NCBI GenBank assembly: GCA_004557805.1
Contig: SFFS01000064.1
Location: 1 to 13,236, forward strand
Source of the DNA: Clostridiales bacterium
GTDB lineage: Bacteria; Bacillota; Clostridia; Christensenellales; Aristaeellaceae
Direction: 5' to 3'
DNA: 13,236 nucleotides
Below the pieces are notes generated by a model. That model did not search any database. It was not told where the DNA came from and saw only the letters and a list, made by a program, of their open reading frames with translations. Position 1 is the first letter of the stretch; the number at the start of each line of letters is the position of its first letter. Positions 1 through 7,318 of this stretch are shown one piece after another. The position numbers were made by a program, and so were the translations under genes.

Positions 1-3000
1 CGGCGTAATACGCCGTAGGCCGATAGAGCTTGAACCACGCCACGCGCAGCGCCATCGTCACATAGGCGACGGCATGCCCCTTCGGGAACATGTATTTGAT
101 TTTCTTACAGCTGTCGATGAACCACTCCGGCGTGTTCGCGTCGCGCATGGCCTGCTCCATTTCGGGCTTCAGGCCGCGCCCCTTGCGGACGGATTCCATG
201 GTGGTAAACGCCATTTTCTTTTCGACGCCCTGCATGATCAGCGAGTTCATGATATCGTCGCGGCAGCAGATGCAGTCTTTCAGCTTGGCGACGCCCGCCT
301 CGATGAGGTCGGCCGCGTTGCCCAGCCACACGTCCGTGCCGTGCGACAGGCCCGAAATGCGCACCAGCTCGTCCATCGTGCTCGGATGCGTTTCATCGAG
401 CATGCCGCGCACGAAGCGCGTGCCGAATTCCGGGATGCCGTAGGTGCCGGTGGTACAGCGGATCTGCTCTTCCGTTACGCCCAGCGCCTTGGGGCTGGAG
501 AACAGGCTCATCACGCCCGGATCGTTCAGCGGCAGGAGCTTTGCGTTTTCGCCGGTGAGGCGCTCGAGCATGTTGATCATCGTCGGGTCGTCGTGGCCGA
601 GCAGGTCGAGCTTGACGAGCACATCGTGCATGGAGCCGAAGTCGTAGTGTGTGGTTACCACGCCGCTGTCCGGATCGTCCGCCGGGTGCTGGATGGCCGT
701 GAACTGATAGATTTCATACTGCCGCGGCAGCACGACGATGCCGCCCGGGTGCTGGCCCGTCGTGCGCTTGACGCCCACGCACATCAGCGCCAGCCGGTTC
801 ATTTCGGCCTCCGGAACCTGCCTGCCGCGTTCTTCCATGTATTTCTTTACGTAGCCGTACGCCGTCTTGTCGGCCATTGTGCCGATGGTTCCCGCGCGGA
901 ACACGTTGCCCGCGCCGAACAGCGTTTCGACGTATTTGGCCGCCGTCGGGCGGTATACGCCCGAAAAGTTCAGATCGATATCGGGCACCTTGTCGCCCTT
1001 GAAGCCGAGGAACACCTCGAACGGGATATCGAACCCTTCCCGCAGGCACTCCGTGCCGCAGACGGGGCACGTCTTCGGCGGAAGGTCGACGCCGCAGGTG
1101 GCCAGCTCGTGTTTGACGTCGAAATAGCTCCACTTGCAGTCCGGATTTGGGCAGCGATAGTGCGGCGGCAGCGGGTTCACCTCGGTGATGCCGCACATCG
1201 TCGCCACGAACGACGAACCGACCGATCCGCGCGAACCGACGAGGTAGCCGTCGGCGTTCGATTTGGAAACCAGCTTCTGCGCGATGGAATACAGCGTCGC
1301 AAAGCCGTAGCCGATGATGGAGCCGAGCTCCTTGTCCAGCCGCGCGCTGACGATTTCGGGAAGCTCTTCGCCGTAGCGCTTTTTCGCCTCGCCCCAGCTG
1401 CGGTTCTGAATATCGTCGGCCGCGTCGGCCCAGAAGGGCTGGAAGGTTTCCTTTCCCTCCGGATGCTTGGGGAACAGGCGAACCTCGCCCACCTTGTCGG
1501 CGATTTTGCGCGGGTTTTCAATGACGACCTCGCGCGCCTTCGCTTCACCCAGATAGCTGAATTCCTCAAGCATTTCGTCGGTGGTTTTAAAATACAGCGG
1601 GGCCTGATTGTCTGCGTCGGAGAAGCCCTGCCCGGCCTGCAGGATGGCGCGTGCCTGCGCGTCGCGCGGATGCAGAAAATGCACGTCGCCCGTCGCCACG
1701 ACGGGGATGCCGCATTTTTCGCCCAGCCGGACGATTTTCCTGTTCAGCTCGCGCAGCTCTTCGTCGTCCTTGACGCGCCCCTCGCGCACGAGAAACTCGT
1801 TATTGCCGATGGGCTGGATCTCAAGATAATCGTAAAAGCGCGCGATGCGCGAAAGCGTGGTTTCGTCCTTTCCGTCGAGCACGGCGCGGAACAGCTCGCC
1901 CGCCTCACACGCGCTGCCGAGAATGAGACCGTTGCGGTATTTTTGGATGAGCTTGCGCGGCATGTGCGGCCTGCGCGCGAAGTATTCCAGATGTCCGGCC
2001 GAAACAAGGCGGTTGAGGTTGGTGATGCCGTCCTGACAGGTGGCCAGGAGGATAATATGATGGCTCTCGCCGATCGCGCCTTCGGAGAAGCCGCTGTTGA
2101 GCTCGTTCAGCTTCGTAATGCCGCGCTCCTGCGCCAGTGTCAGCATGCGCGCAAGGCATAGCGCGGTGGCCTTCGCGTCGTGTACCGCGCGATGCGCGTT
2201 TTTCAGGCTTACGCCCAGATGCTTGCACAGCGCGCCCAGCTTGAAGCTCTTCAGCTTCGGATACGCGCGGCGCGCGAACGCCAGCGTATCGAGCACCGGG
2301 CCGTGCCATTCCAAGCCGCAGCGTTTGAGCTCCTCCCGCAAGAAGCCGTGATCGAACGCCGCGTTGTGCGCCGCGAACACGCCGTCGCCGATGAAGTTCA
2401 GGAGCTGCGGCGCAAGCGCCGCGAACGAGGGCTGCCCGTGCACCATCTGGTTGGTGATGCCCGTCAGCTCCGTAATTTTTTCCGGCAGCGGTATGCCCGG
2501 ATCAACCATCAGCGAAAGGTCGTCCTGCACCTGTCCGTCGCGCAGGCGCACCGCGCCGATTTCGATAATCCGGTCGCGCTTGGCGCTCAGGCCGGTCGTT
2601 TCGAAGTCGACGACGATGATGTCGCCCTTCAGCCCGCGATCGTCCGGGTTGAGGACGATGTCCGCATCGTCGATGAGATAGCCCTCGCAGCCGGGGATGA
2701 GCTTGATGTTGTTCTTTTTTGCCGCCGCAAACGCTTCGGGAAAGGCCTGCACCACGCCGTGATCGGTTACGGCTACGGCCGGGTGTCCCCATTTGGCCGC
2801 CTGCGCGATGAGGTCGCTGGCGGAGGAGATGCCGTCCATGCTGCTCATCTGCGTATGCAGATGCAGCTCTACGCGCTTTTCCTCGGCGGTGTCCTGCCGC
2901 TCGGGCGGCGCTTTGGCGGTTTCGATGTCGTTGAGCATGACGACGATATCGCGCGAGAATTTGTCGTACTGGCAATCGCCGCGCACGGTCAGCCACGCGC

Positions 3001-3889
3001 CGGGCTTGACGGCCGCGCAGATGTTGTTCACGCGCTCGATTTCCTCTGGCGTGGGGGCGGAGGGCGGCGCGTCGCCGGTATCCGCGCCCGGGCGCTTGCG
3101 CCGATAGCGCAGGATCGATTTGCAGTTGATGGTGCTGGTATAGTCGGTGAGGGCGAAGGTGAGCAGCCGCATTTCGCCGCCGCGCAGTTCGCGCGTATCC
3201 ATCGACACCACCGCGCCGCAGATGGCCACGCGCCCGCTGTCTTCCTTCAGGCCGGAAATGGGCAGAATCTCGTCCTTGATCGCAAAGCCCATGATGCGCT
3301 GCGGTCCTTCGGGCTTTTTCTTTTCCTGCGTTTCCCTGGCGAGCTGCTGCGCCTGCTGCTGCACGGCCTGCTTTGCGCGCTCTTCCAGCGCGGCCACGCG
3401 CGCCTTCTGCGCCTCGATGTCCACGCTGCAAATGAACACCGGCTCGAGCTTCATGCGGAATACGTCGTCCATGATGGCGGCAAGCCGCCTGTCGAGCTCC
3501 TTGACACGGGTATAGCGAAGCGCTTCTTCGCTCGGCAGCGACACGATCAGCCGGTCCTCCTCGAAACGCCATTCGGCGTTGCGCAGCCAGGGCTTCACGC
3601 CGGGCGACTGACGCGAAAGACAATCGGCGAGGAAGGGGAGATAGGGCGTGATGTCGCGGCGCACATCGTCCGCCAGCGCGGGCGAGCAGACGCGCAGCGA
3701 CACCTTGAAGCCGCGGAACGCGTTTTGCAGCAGATCGCGCAGACGGAGAAATTCCTGTTCTTCGACAAGTTTGTCTGCAAGGAAGCAGATCAGAAGCTTC
3801 GTGCCGTCGCGGCTGACGAGGACTTTTTCAAGCGTCAGATGCGGCACGAGCGAGGCCATGGAGCCCTGCAGCAGAGATTGCCAGTCCAT
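1..3889 (-). CDS. polC: DNA polymerase III alpha subunit, PolC type (C-terminus cut by window edge)
   Basis: This is the replicative polymerase of low-G+C Gram-positives, which copies DNA at the fork and carries its own 3'-5' proofreading exonuclease. The ATG at 3889 follows GAGAAAGGA. The frame is open for 1296 codons to the window edge, against a usual total of about 1430-1450, so roughly the last 140 residues are outside. Seen in order: N-terminal domains (1 to ~165), a Gln/Lys/Glu-rich linker (~165-195), an OB fold (~219-261), the PHP motif HLHTQMSSMDG (H343, H345), a DEDDh exonuclease inserted in PHP (D428/E430 in VVDFETTGL, D513 in AHNAAFD, H566 and D571 in HRAVHDA), and the second PHP part with GDVHF near 734. 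The polymerase core follows with GSRGSVGSS (~884), zinc-finger cysteines C913, C918, C941 and C944, catalytic D970/D972 in DIDLNFSG, KRTTGQHPGG, and D1095 in KLDLLG. No frameshift was found. A terminator-like hairpin lies just upstream, leaving no room for a promoter there. Confidence 0.98.
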   Translation of the reverse strand, partial: MDWQSLLQGSMASLVPHLTLEKVLVSRDGTKLLICFLADKLVEEQEFLRLRDLLQNAFRGFKVSLRVCSPALADDVRRDITPYLPFLADCLSRQSPGVKPWLRNAEWRFEEDRLIVSLPSEEALRYTRVKELDRRLAAIMDDVFRMKLEPVFICSVDIEAQKARVAALEERAKQAVQQQAQQLARETQEKKKPEGPQRIMGFAIKDEILPISGLKEDSGRVAICGAVVSMDTRELRGGEMRLLTFALTDYTSTINCKSILRYRRKRPGADTGDAPPSAPTPEEIERVNNICAAVKPGAWLTVRGDCQYDKFSRDIVVMLNDIETAKAPPERQDTAEEKRVELHLHTQMSSMDGISSASDLIAQAAKWGHPAVAVTDHGVVQAFPEAFAAAKKNNIKLIPGCEGYLIDDADIVLNPDDRGLKGDIIVVDFETTGLSAKRDRIIEIGAVRLRDGQVQDDLSLMVDPGIPLPEKITELTGITNQMVHGQPSFAALAPQLLNFIGDGVFAAHNAAFDHGFLREELKRCGLEWHGPVLDTLAFARRAYPKLKSFKLGALCKHLGVSLKNAHRAVHDAKATALCLARMLTLAQERGITKLNELNSGFSEGAIGESHHIILLATCQDGITNLNRLVSAGHLEYFARRPHMPRKLIQKYRNGLILGSACEAGELFRAVLDGKDETTLSRIARFYDYLEIQPIGNNEFLVREGRVKDDEELRELNRKIVRLGEKCGIPVVATGDVHFLHPRDAQARAILQAGQGFSDADNQAPLYFKTTDEMLEEFSYLGEAKAREVVIENPRKIADKVGEVRLFPKHPEGKETFQPFWADAADDIQNRSWGEAKKRYGEELPEIVSARLDKELGSIIGYGFATLYSIAQKLVSKSNADGYLVGSRGSVGSSFVATMCGITEVNPLPPHYRCPNPDCKWSYFDVKHELATCGVDLPPKTCPVCGTECLREGFDIPFEVFLGFKGDKVPDIDLNFSGVYRPTAAKYVETLFGAGNVFRAGTIGTMADKTAYGYVKKYMEERGRQVPEAEMNRLALMCVGVKRTTGQHPGGIVVLPRQYEIYQFTAIQHPADDPDSGVVTTHYDFGSMHDVLVKLDLLGHDDPTMINMLERLTGENAKLLPLNDPGVMSLFSSPKALGVTEEQIRCTTGTYGIPEFGTRFVRGMLDETHPSTMDELVRISGLSHGTDVWLGNAADLIEAGVAKLKDCICCRDDIMNSLIMQGVEKKMAFTTMESVRKGRGLKPEMEQAMRDANTPEWFIDSCKKIKYMFPKGHAVAYVTMALRVAWFKLYRPTAYYA

Positions 3890-3922
3890 AGATGCGAATA
3901 TCCTTTCTCAAACAGAGGGAAA

Positions 3923-3946
3923 GAGGCCGGAGCGAACCCCGGCCTC
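3923..3946 (-). terminator. Hairpin terminator candidate between the hydrolase gene and polC
   Basis: Read on the minus strand, an 8-bp perfect stem GAGGCCGG / CCGGCCTC is extended by a G-U and a G-C pair and closed by a TTCG loop. The tail is TTTCCCTCTGTTT, so the U-tract is broken. The hairpin begins 24 bases after the hydrolase stop codon and ends 33 bases before the polC ATG. It is a strong stem with a poor tail, so partial termination with read-through into polC, or a 3'-end stabilising role, is as likely as full termination. Confidence 0.7.
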
Positions 3947-3970
3947 CTTCCGCATCGTTTTTCCGCCGTC

Positions 3971-5056
3971 TTATTTGCCGGAAAGCGAATAACTCGTTCT
4001 CGTATCCCAATCCCGGCGGATGGTGATCGCCGCCGTCAGATCCGTGTTGTTGTAGACGATGGACCACTGCGTGTTGCTCGTCACGTCGCCTTCCTTGGGC
4101 AGCTGCGAGGCGGCCTTCAGCGCGTCCCAGGCGGTTTCTTCGTCCTGCGCGCCTTCGTTTGCCGTCAGCACCGCCTCGATCTTTTCATAGCGCTCCTTGC
4201 CGTGGCCGTACACGCCGTTCTTCTGATCGGGCAGCACTTCGTCGGAGTACATCGCGAAGAAGTTCGTTACCGCGCGCACCGGCGTGGCGACCAATTCGCG
4301 CGTTTCGCTCATGCAGTCGTATTCCACGATGCGGCCGTCGCCGGAAGCGTCGGTGATGTAGAAGTGATAGTCGCGGCCGCTGGTGGCGAACATATCGTAG
4401 CCGCGCAGCAGCTCCACGGCTTCTTCGGTCGTGGCCGCGCGGTCGAGCACCAGGCGGATGGCGACCGTCGTGGCGAGGGTGGGCTTGCCGGTCTGCTGGA
4501 ACGTCGGCTCGCTGTCGAGCGTCAGCACGGCGATGGATACGCCCTTCTCGTTCAGGCCGTCGAGACAGATGAACGGCGCGGTGAGGCAGGAGAGTTTCGT
4601 TTTCAGGTTGTCCGGCGTGTTCGCCGAAATATTATCCAGCGCCGCCGTCGCTACGGAGCGGTAGCCGCCCTTGGGAGCGCAGTAAACGAGCATCGCAGAG
4701 GAATCGTTCCTGAAATCGTAGTTGCGGCCCATGCGCACCGTGCCGTCCGCGTCGAGGGCGGTGAAGGCGCTGCATCCGAAGTCGGGCGCTTTCATCTTGA
4801 TGGGCAGCAGCGGCAGCGATTCCTTCAGCAGCGCGTCGATAAACGACTGGTTATCGTGGATGCCGGCATTCAGAACGCCGTCGAGATTGTAATCGTACTT
4901 CACGTCCATCCGATAGAGGTTATAATCCGCGTAATCGGACAGCTTTTCAATCGACGCGATCGATTGGAACCGCGTAAAATAGACGCCGCCGAATACGCAG
5001 GCTGCTACGACGATCAGTGCCAGCAGCGCAATCAGGATACGGGAGACGGTTTTCAT
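3971..5056 (-). CDS. Exported or membrane-anchored Ntn hydrolase, choloylglycine hydrolase / C45 (linear amide C-N hydrolase) type
   Basis: The protein has 361 residues. The ATG at 5056 has AAGGAGG eight bases upstream, so a longer open frame reaching 5167 is rejected. K2/R6 followed by a hydrophobic stretch (~7-28) forms a signal anchor. VAAC at 17-20 resembles a lipobox, but hydrophobicity continues past C20, favouring an anchor. After a ~65-residue spacer comes the Ntn nucleophile context FGCSAF (C95) and GRNYDF (R111, D114), then DGLNEKGVS (166-174), YHFYITDASGD (230-240), VTNF (N265) and TQWSIVYN (329-336). This family cleaves linear amides such as bile-salt conjugates, penicillin V or N-acyl amino acids, and uses an N-terminal Cys, so cleavage before C95 is expected. 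The substrate cannot be told from sequence. The gene interrupts the usual path from ispG to polC and has its own candidate promoter. It lacks TTA, CTA and TCA codons, matching its neighbours, so recent foreign origin is not indicated. Confidence 0.88.
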   Translation of the reverse strand: MKTVSRILIALLALIVVAACVFGGVYFTRFQSIASIEKLSDYADYNLYRMDVKYDYNLDGVLNAGIHDNQSFIDALLKESLPLLPIKMKAPDFGCSAFTALDADGTVRMGRNYDFRNDSSAMLVYCAPKGGYRSVATAALDNISANTPDNLKTKLSCLTAPFICLDGLNEKGVSIAVLTLDSEPTFQQTGKPTLATTVAIRLVLDRAATTEEAVELLRGYDMFATSGRDYHFYITDASGDGRIVEYDCMSETRELVATPVRAVTNFFAMYSDEVLPDQKNGVYGHGKERYEKIEAVLTANEGAQDEETAWDALKAASQLPKEGDVTSNTQWSIVYNNTDLTAAITIRRDWDTRTSYSLSGK

Positions 5057-5077
5057 TTGCAAGCCCTCCTTCTTTTC

Positions 5078-5121
5078 AAAAAAGCGGCATACGCCGGCTG
5101 CGTCGCCTGAGGCATATCCGC
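5078..5121 (-). terminator. Intrinsic terminator after ispG, inside the leader of the hydrolase gene
   Basis: Minus-strand transcript: GCGGATATGCC, a 15-base loop that can form an inner GGC/GCC stem, then GGCGTATGCCGC followed directly by TTTTTT (5083-5078). The outer stem is 4+3+3 pairs with one bulged C and one mismatch. It lies 80 bases past the ispG stop and 21 bases before the hydrolase ATG, overlapping neither the Shine-Dalgarno nor the promoter. The plus-strand reading also ends in TTTTT, so it could act in both directions. It is placed to end the frr-ispG transcript and also sits downstream of the candidate hydrolase promoter. Confidence 0.7.
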
Positions 5122-5138
5122 TTTTTCTGTCCGCAATG

Positions 5139-5167
5139 ATTATATCAATTTTTTGACGGCGCTTCAA
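5139..5167 (-). promoter_or_regulatory. Candidate sigma-70-type promoter for the hydrolase gene
   Basis: On the minus strand, TTGAAG (5167-5162), a 17-base spacer and a perfect TATAAT (5144-5139). The expected start point is near 5132, about 75 bases before the hydrolase ATG. Two adjacent palindromes cover the -35 side. Any transcript from here must pass the 5078-5121 hairpin before reaching the coding region. Confidence 0.65.
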
Positions 5168-5181
5168 GCGCCTTTGAAAGG
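5158..5181. repeat. Two abutting palindromes over the -35 box of the hydrolase promoter
   Basis: Plus-strand 5158-5172 reads GGCGCT-TCA-AGCGCC, a perfect 6-bp inverted repeat. It shares its last two bases with CCTTT-G-AAAGG at 5171-5181, a perfect 5-bp inverted repeat. Together they span the -35 hexamer (5162-5167) and the 14 bases upstream. They may be an operator, or simply hairpins in the 3' end of the ispG message. There is no U-tract on the minus strand, so they are not a terminator for ispG. Confidence 0.5.
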
Positions 5182-5201
5182 TTCTTCCGCGGCGTTTTGC
5201 G

Positions 5202-6254
5202 TCAGGATGCGCCGCCGTGCGCTTTCATTTCCGAGAGCGCTCTTAGAAGCGTCTCCGCTGGATCGCCGCGCATGGCGACGGGCGGCTGTCCCCTGCGGAA
5301 CAGCGCGAACCCCTCCGGCGCGCCCGCCACGCCGATATCCGCCTCGCGCGCTTCGCCCGGGCCGTTCACCACGCAGCCCATTACGGCTACGCGCAGGCTG
5401 CACGTCCAGTCCTTTGTGGCTTCCTCGACTTTTTTGGCGATTCCGGCCACGTCGATGCACGTGCGTCCGCAGGTCGGGCAGGAGATCACGTCAACGCCGC
5501 GGCGCAGCCCCAGCGCGCGCAGAATTTCCAGCGCCGCCGCCGGTTCCGCAGCCGGGTCGCCGGAAAGCGAGACCCGCATCGTATCGCCGATGCCGTCGCA
5601 GAGCAGCGCGCCCAGCGCGATGGCCGATTTGATCGTTCCGCGCCCCGGCAGCCCCGCTTCGGTTACGCCGATATGCAGCGGATAATCGCATTTCTGCGTC
5701 AGCAGCCGGTTGACTTCGATCGTCTCCCGGACGTTGCTGGCCTTTACGGAAATCACGGTGTCGTAAAAACCGGCCTTTTCCAGCATGCGCACGTGATTGA
5801 GTGCGCTTTCCGCCATCGCTTCGGGCGAGGGGCGTCCGTATTTGGCGAGCAGCTCCTTTTCGACCGAGCCGGAATTTACACCCACGCGAATCGGCACATG
5901 GTGCGCTTTGGCGCAGTCGGCTACGGCGCGCACATGCGCTTCGCCGCCGATGTTGCCGGGATTGATGCGCAGCTTGTGGATTCCGTTTTCCATCGCGCCC
6001 AGCGCGAGACGGTAATCGAAATGAATATCCGCCACGAGCGGCACAGGCGACGCGTCCGCCAGTACCCGCACGGCCTTCACGCACGCCTCGTCGTATACGG
6101 ATACGCGGACGATATCGGCTCCCGCGGCGCGAAGCGCCCTGATCTGCGCAAGCGTCGCTTCCGCGTCGCGCGTGTCGGTGTTCGTCATCGACTGGATGGA
6201 AACCGGCGCGCCGCCGCCGATGGCGACGCCGCCGCAATGCACCTGCTTCGTCAT
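5202..6254 (-). CDS. ispG: 4-hydroxy-3-methylbut-2-en-1-yl diphosphate synthase (flavodoxin), IspG/GcpE
   Basis: IspG catalyses the penultimate MEP-pathway step in the cytoplasm: reductive ring opening of 2-C-methyl-D-erythritol 2,4-cyclodiphosphate to HMBPP, using a [4Fe-4S] cluster. The 350-residue product has the normal length for the short bacterial form. Visible landmarks are PVSIQSMTNTDTRD (17-30), ADIHFDYRLAL (75-85), KLRINPGNIG (94-103), the ligands C259 and C262 in CPTCGRTC, C294 in MGCVVNGPGEA, and E301 as the fourth ligand. The N-terminal half is the TIM barrel and the C-terminal part carries the cluster. The start ATG overlaps the rseP stop (ATGA), with GAGG upstream, so the two genes are translationally coupled. 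It is the last gene of the frr operon and is followed by a terminator. Confidence 0.98.
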   Translation of the reverse strand: MTKQVHCGGVAIGGGAPVSIQSMTNTDTRDAEATLAQIRALRAAGADIVRVSVYDEACVKAVRVLADASPVPLVADIHFDYRLALGAMENGIHKLRINPGNIGGEAHVRAVADCAKAHHVPIRVGVNSGSVEKELLAKYGRPSPEAMAESALNHVRMLEKAGFYDTVISVKASNVRETIEVNRLLTQKCDYPLHIGVTEAGLPGRGTIKSAIALGALLCDGIGDTMRVSLSGDPAAEPAAALEILRALGLRRGVDVISCPTCGRTCIDVAGIAKKVEEATKDWTCSLRVAVMGCVVNGPGEAREADIGVAGAPEGFALFRRGQPPVAMRGDPAETLLRALSEMKAHGGAS

Positions 6255-7294
6255 TTGAATAACCTCGCAATATCCTGATACATCACGACCGCCATCAGCG
6301 CCAGCAGCAGCGCGAAGCCGATCAGAACGACGATACTCTCCTTTTCCGGCGGGATGCGCCTGCCGCGAATCTTTTCCACCAGAAGGAAAATCAGTTTGCT
6401 GCCGTCGAGCCCCGGAATGGGCAGAAGATTGAACAGCCCGACGTTTACGCTGATGAGCGCCGCCAGCTGCAGATAGCTGCGGATGCCGCCCGTCTGCGTC
6501 TGTTCCTTTACGGCTGTTACCGTGCCGATGGGGCCGGAAAGATTATCGACGCCTTCGCCCTTGAAGATCAGATCGCGCAGGAACTGCACGATCGTCCCCG
6601 ACATTTCGGCCGTGGTTTCCAGCGAATATTGCAGCGACTGGCCGATGGGGAACCGGTACGGGACTACCTGATACTGAATGCCCACCATCAGCCGCTGATC
6701 CGCTTCCGACCAGCGCGGCGTAAGCGAAACGTTCACTTCCTGCCCGCCGCGCTCCAGAACGAACTGGATTTCGTTTTCGCCCGCGTCGGTGATGAACTGC
6801 GACGCGTCGGCGGAGGACTGTACCTCTCGGCCGTCCACGCTGACGATGCGGTCGCCGACCTCAAAGCCGGCTTCCTTCGCGGGCAGGCCGTCGAGCAGCC
6901 CGCCGATGACCGGCGTGCTCGACCACAGCCCCACGGCGGCGAACAGCAAAAACAGCGCCAGCACCGCCACGAGCATATTGAAAAGCGGCCCGCCGACCGA
7001 GATGAGCGCGCGCTTCCAGATTTTCTGGCGCGAATACGCGCCCGGATTGTCCGGCACGCCGCCTTCGTCGTCGGCATAGAAGCGGCAATAGCCGCCGAAG
7101 GGCAGCGCCCGCAGCGAGAATATCACGCCGTTTTTTTTGCCCGTGCGCGAAAACAGCTTCGGCCCGAAGCCGATTGCAAATTCCGCCACCGGCACGCCAG
7201 TCGCCCGCGCGGCGAGGAAATGCCCCAACTCGTGCAGCATGACCAGCACGCCGAACATGATGATGGCCAGCAGCCAATACAGCAGATTAATCAA
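6251..7294 (-). CDS. rseP: Site-2 intramembrane zinc metalloprotease, RseP/RasP family
   Basis: This polytopic membrane protease cleaves transmembrane segments of anti-sigma factors and remnant signal peptides. The 347-residue product starts with a hydrophobic helix carrying HELGH (H21, E22, H25). It continues with a second membrane segment (~100-124), a single PDZ domain (~126-195, with GFEVGDRIVSVDG), a third membrane segment containing NLLPIPGLDG (third zinc ligand D297), and a last helix (~320-340). One PDZ domain is normal for Gram-positive homologues. The start is a TTG with AGGAGG six bases upstream. The next ATG, at codon 13, would remove half of the first helix. The gene lies 24 bp after dxr and overlaps ispG by four bases. 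The likely substrate is a RsiW-like anti-sigma factor, which is not in this window. Confidence 0.96.
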   Translation of the reverse strand: MINLLYWLLAIIMFGVLVMLHELGHFLAARATGVPVAEFAIGFGPKLFSRTGKKNGVIFSLRALPFGGYCRFYADDEGGVPDNPGAYSRQKIWKRALISVGGPLFNMLVAVLALFLLFAAVGLWSSTPVIGGLLDGLPAKEAGFEVGDRIVSVDGREVQSSADASQFITDAGENEIQFVLERGGQEVNVSLTPRWSEADQRLMVGIQYQVVPYRFPIGQSLQYSLETTAEMSGTIVQFLRDLIFKGEGVDNLSGPIGTVTAVKEQTQTGGIRSYLQLAALISVNVGLFNLLPIPGLDGSKLIFLLVEKIRGRRIPPEKESIVVLIGFALLLALMAVVMYQDIARLFK

Positions 7295-7300
7295 TTCCAG

Positions 7301-7306
7301 CCTCCT
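7301..7306 (-). promoter_or_regulatory. Ribosome binding site that fixes the TTG start of rseP
   Basis: The minus strand reads AGGAGG, then six bases CTGGAA, then TTG at 7294. No ATG or GTG lies at a suitable distance, so this strong site is the reason for choosing a TTG start. Confidence 0.8.
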
Positions 7307-7318
7307 ACTCGGGAGAGT

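Noticed and set aside
74..2161. 695-residue open frame on the plus strand opposite polC
   Set aside because: It is codon-aligned antisense to polC and stays open because the sense gene almost never uses TTA, CTA or TCA; it ends at the first CTA codon of polC (2159-2161). The translation is rich in Arg, Ala and His with no recognisable domain.
4996..5005. Lipobox VAAC in the hydrolase N-terminus as proof of a lipoprotein
   Set aside because: The pattern fits, but the segment remains hydrophobic after the cysteine, more like a membrane anchor; kept only as an alternative.
2180..5110. 976-residue open frame on the plus strand opposite polC and the hydrolase gene
   Set aside because: polC and the hydrolase are in the same frame, so this is one continuous codon-aligned shadow of both, running across two hairpins. 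It has no domain or plausible start signal. It is useful only as evidence that both genes share codon bias.
5057..5167. N-terminal extension of the hydrolase to a start at 5167
   Set aside because: It would add 37 polar residues before a clear signal anchor, place the start in the -35 box and ignore the strong AAGGAGG before the ATG at 5056.
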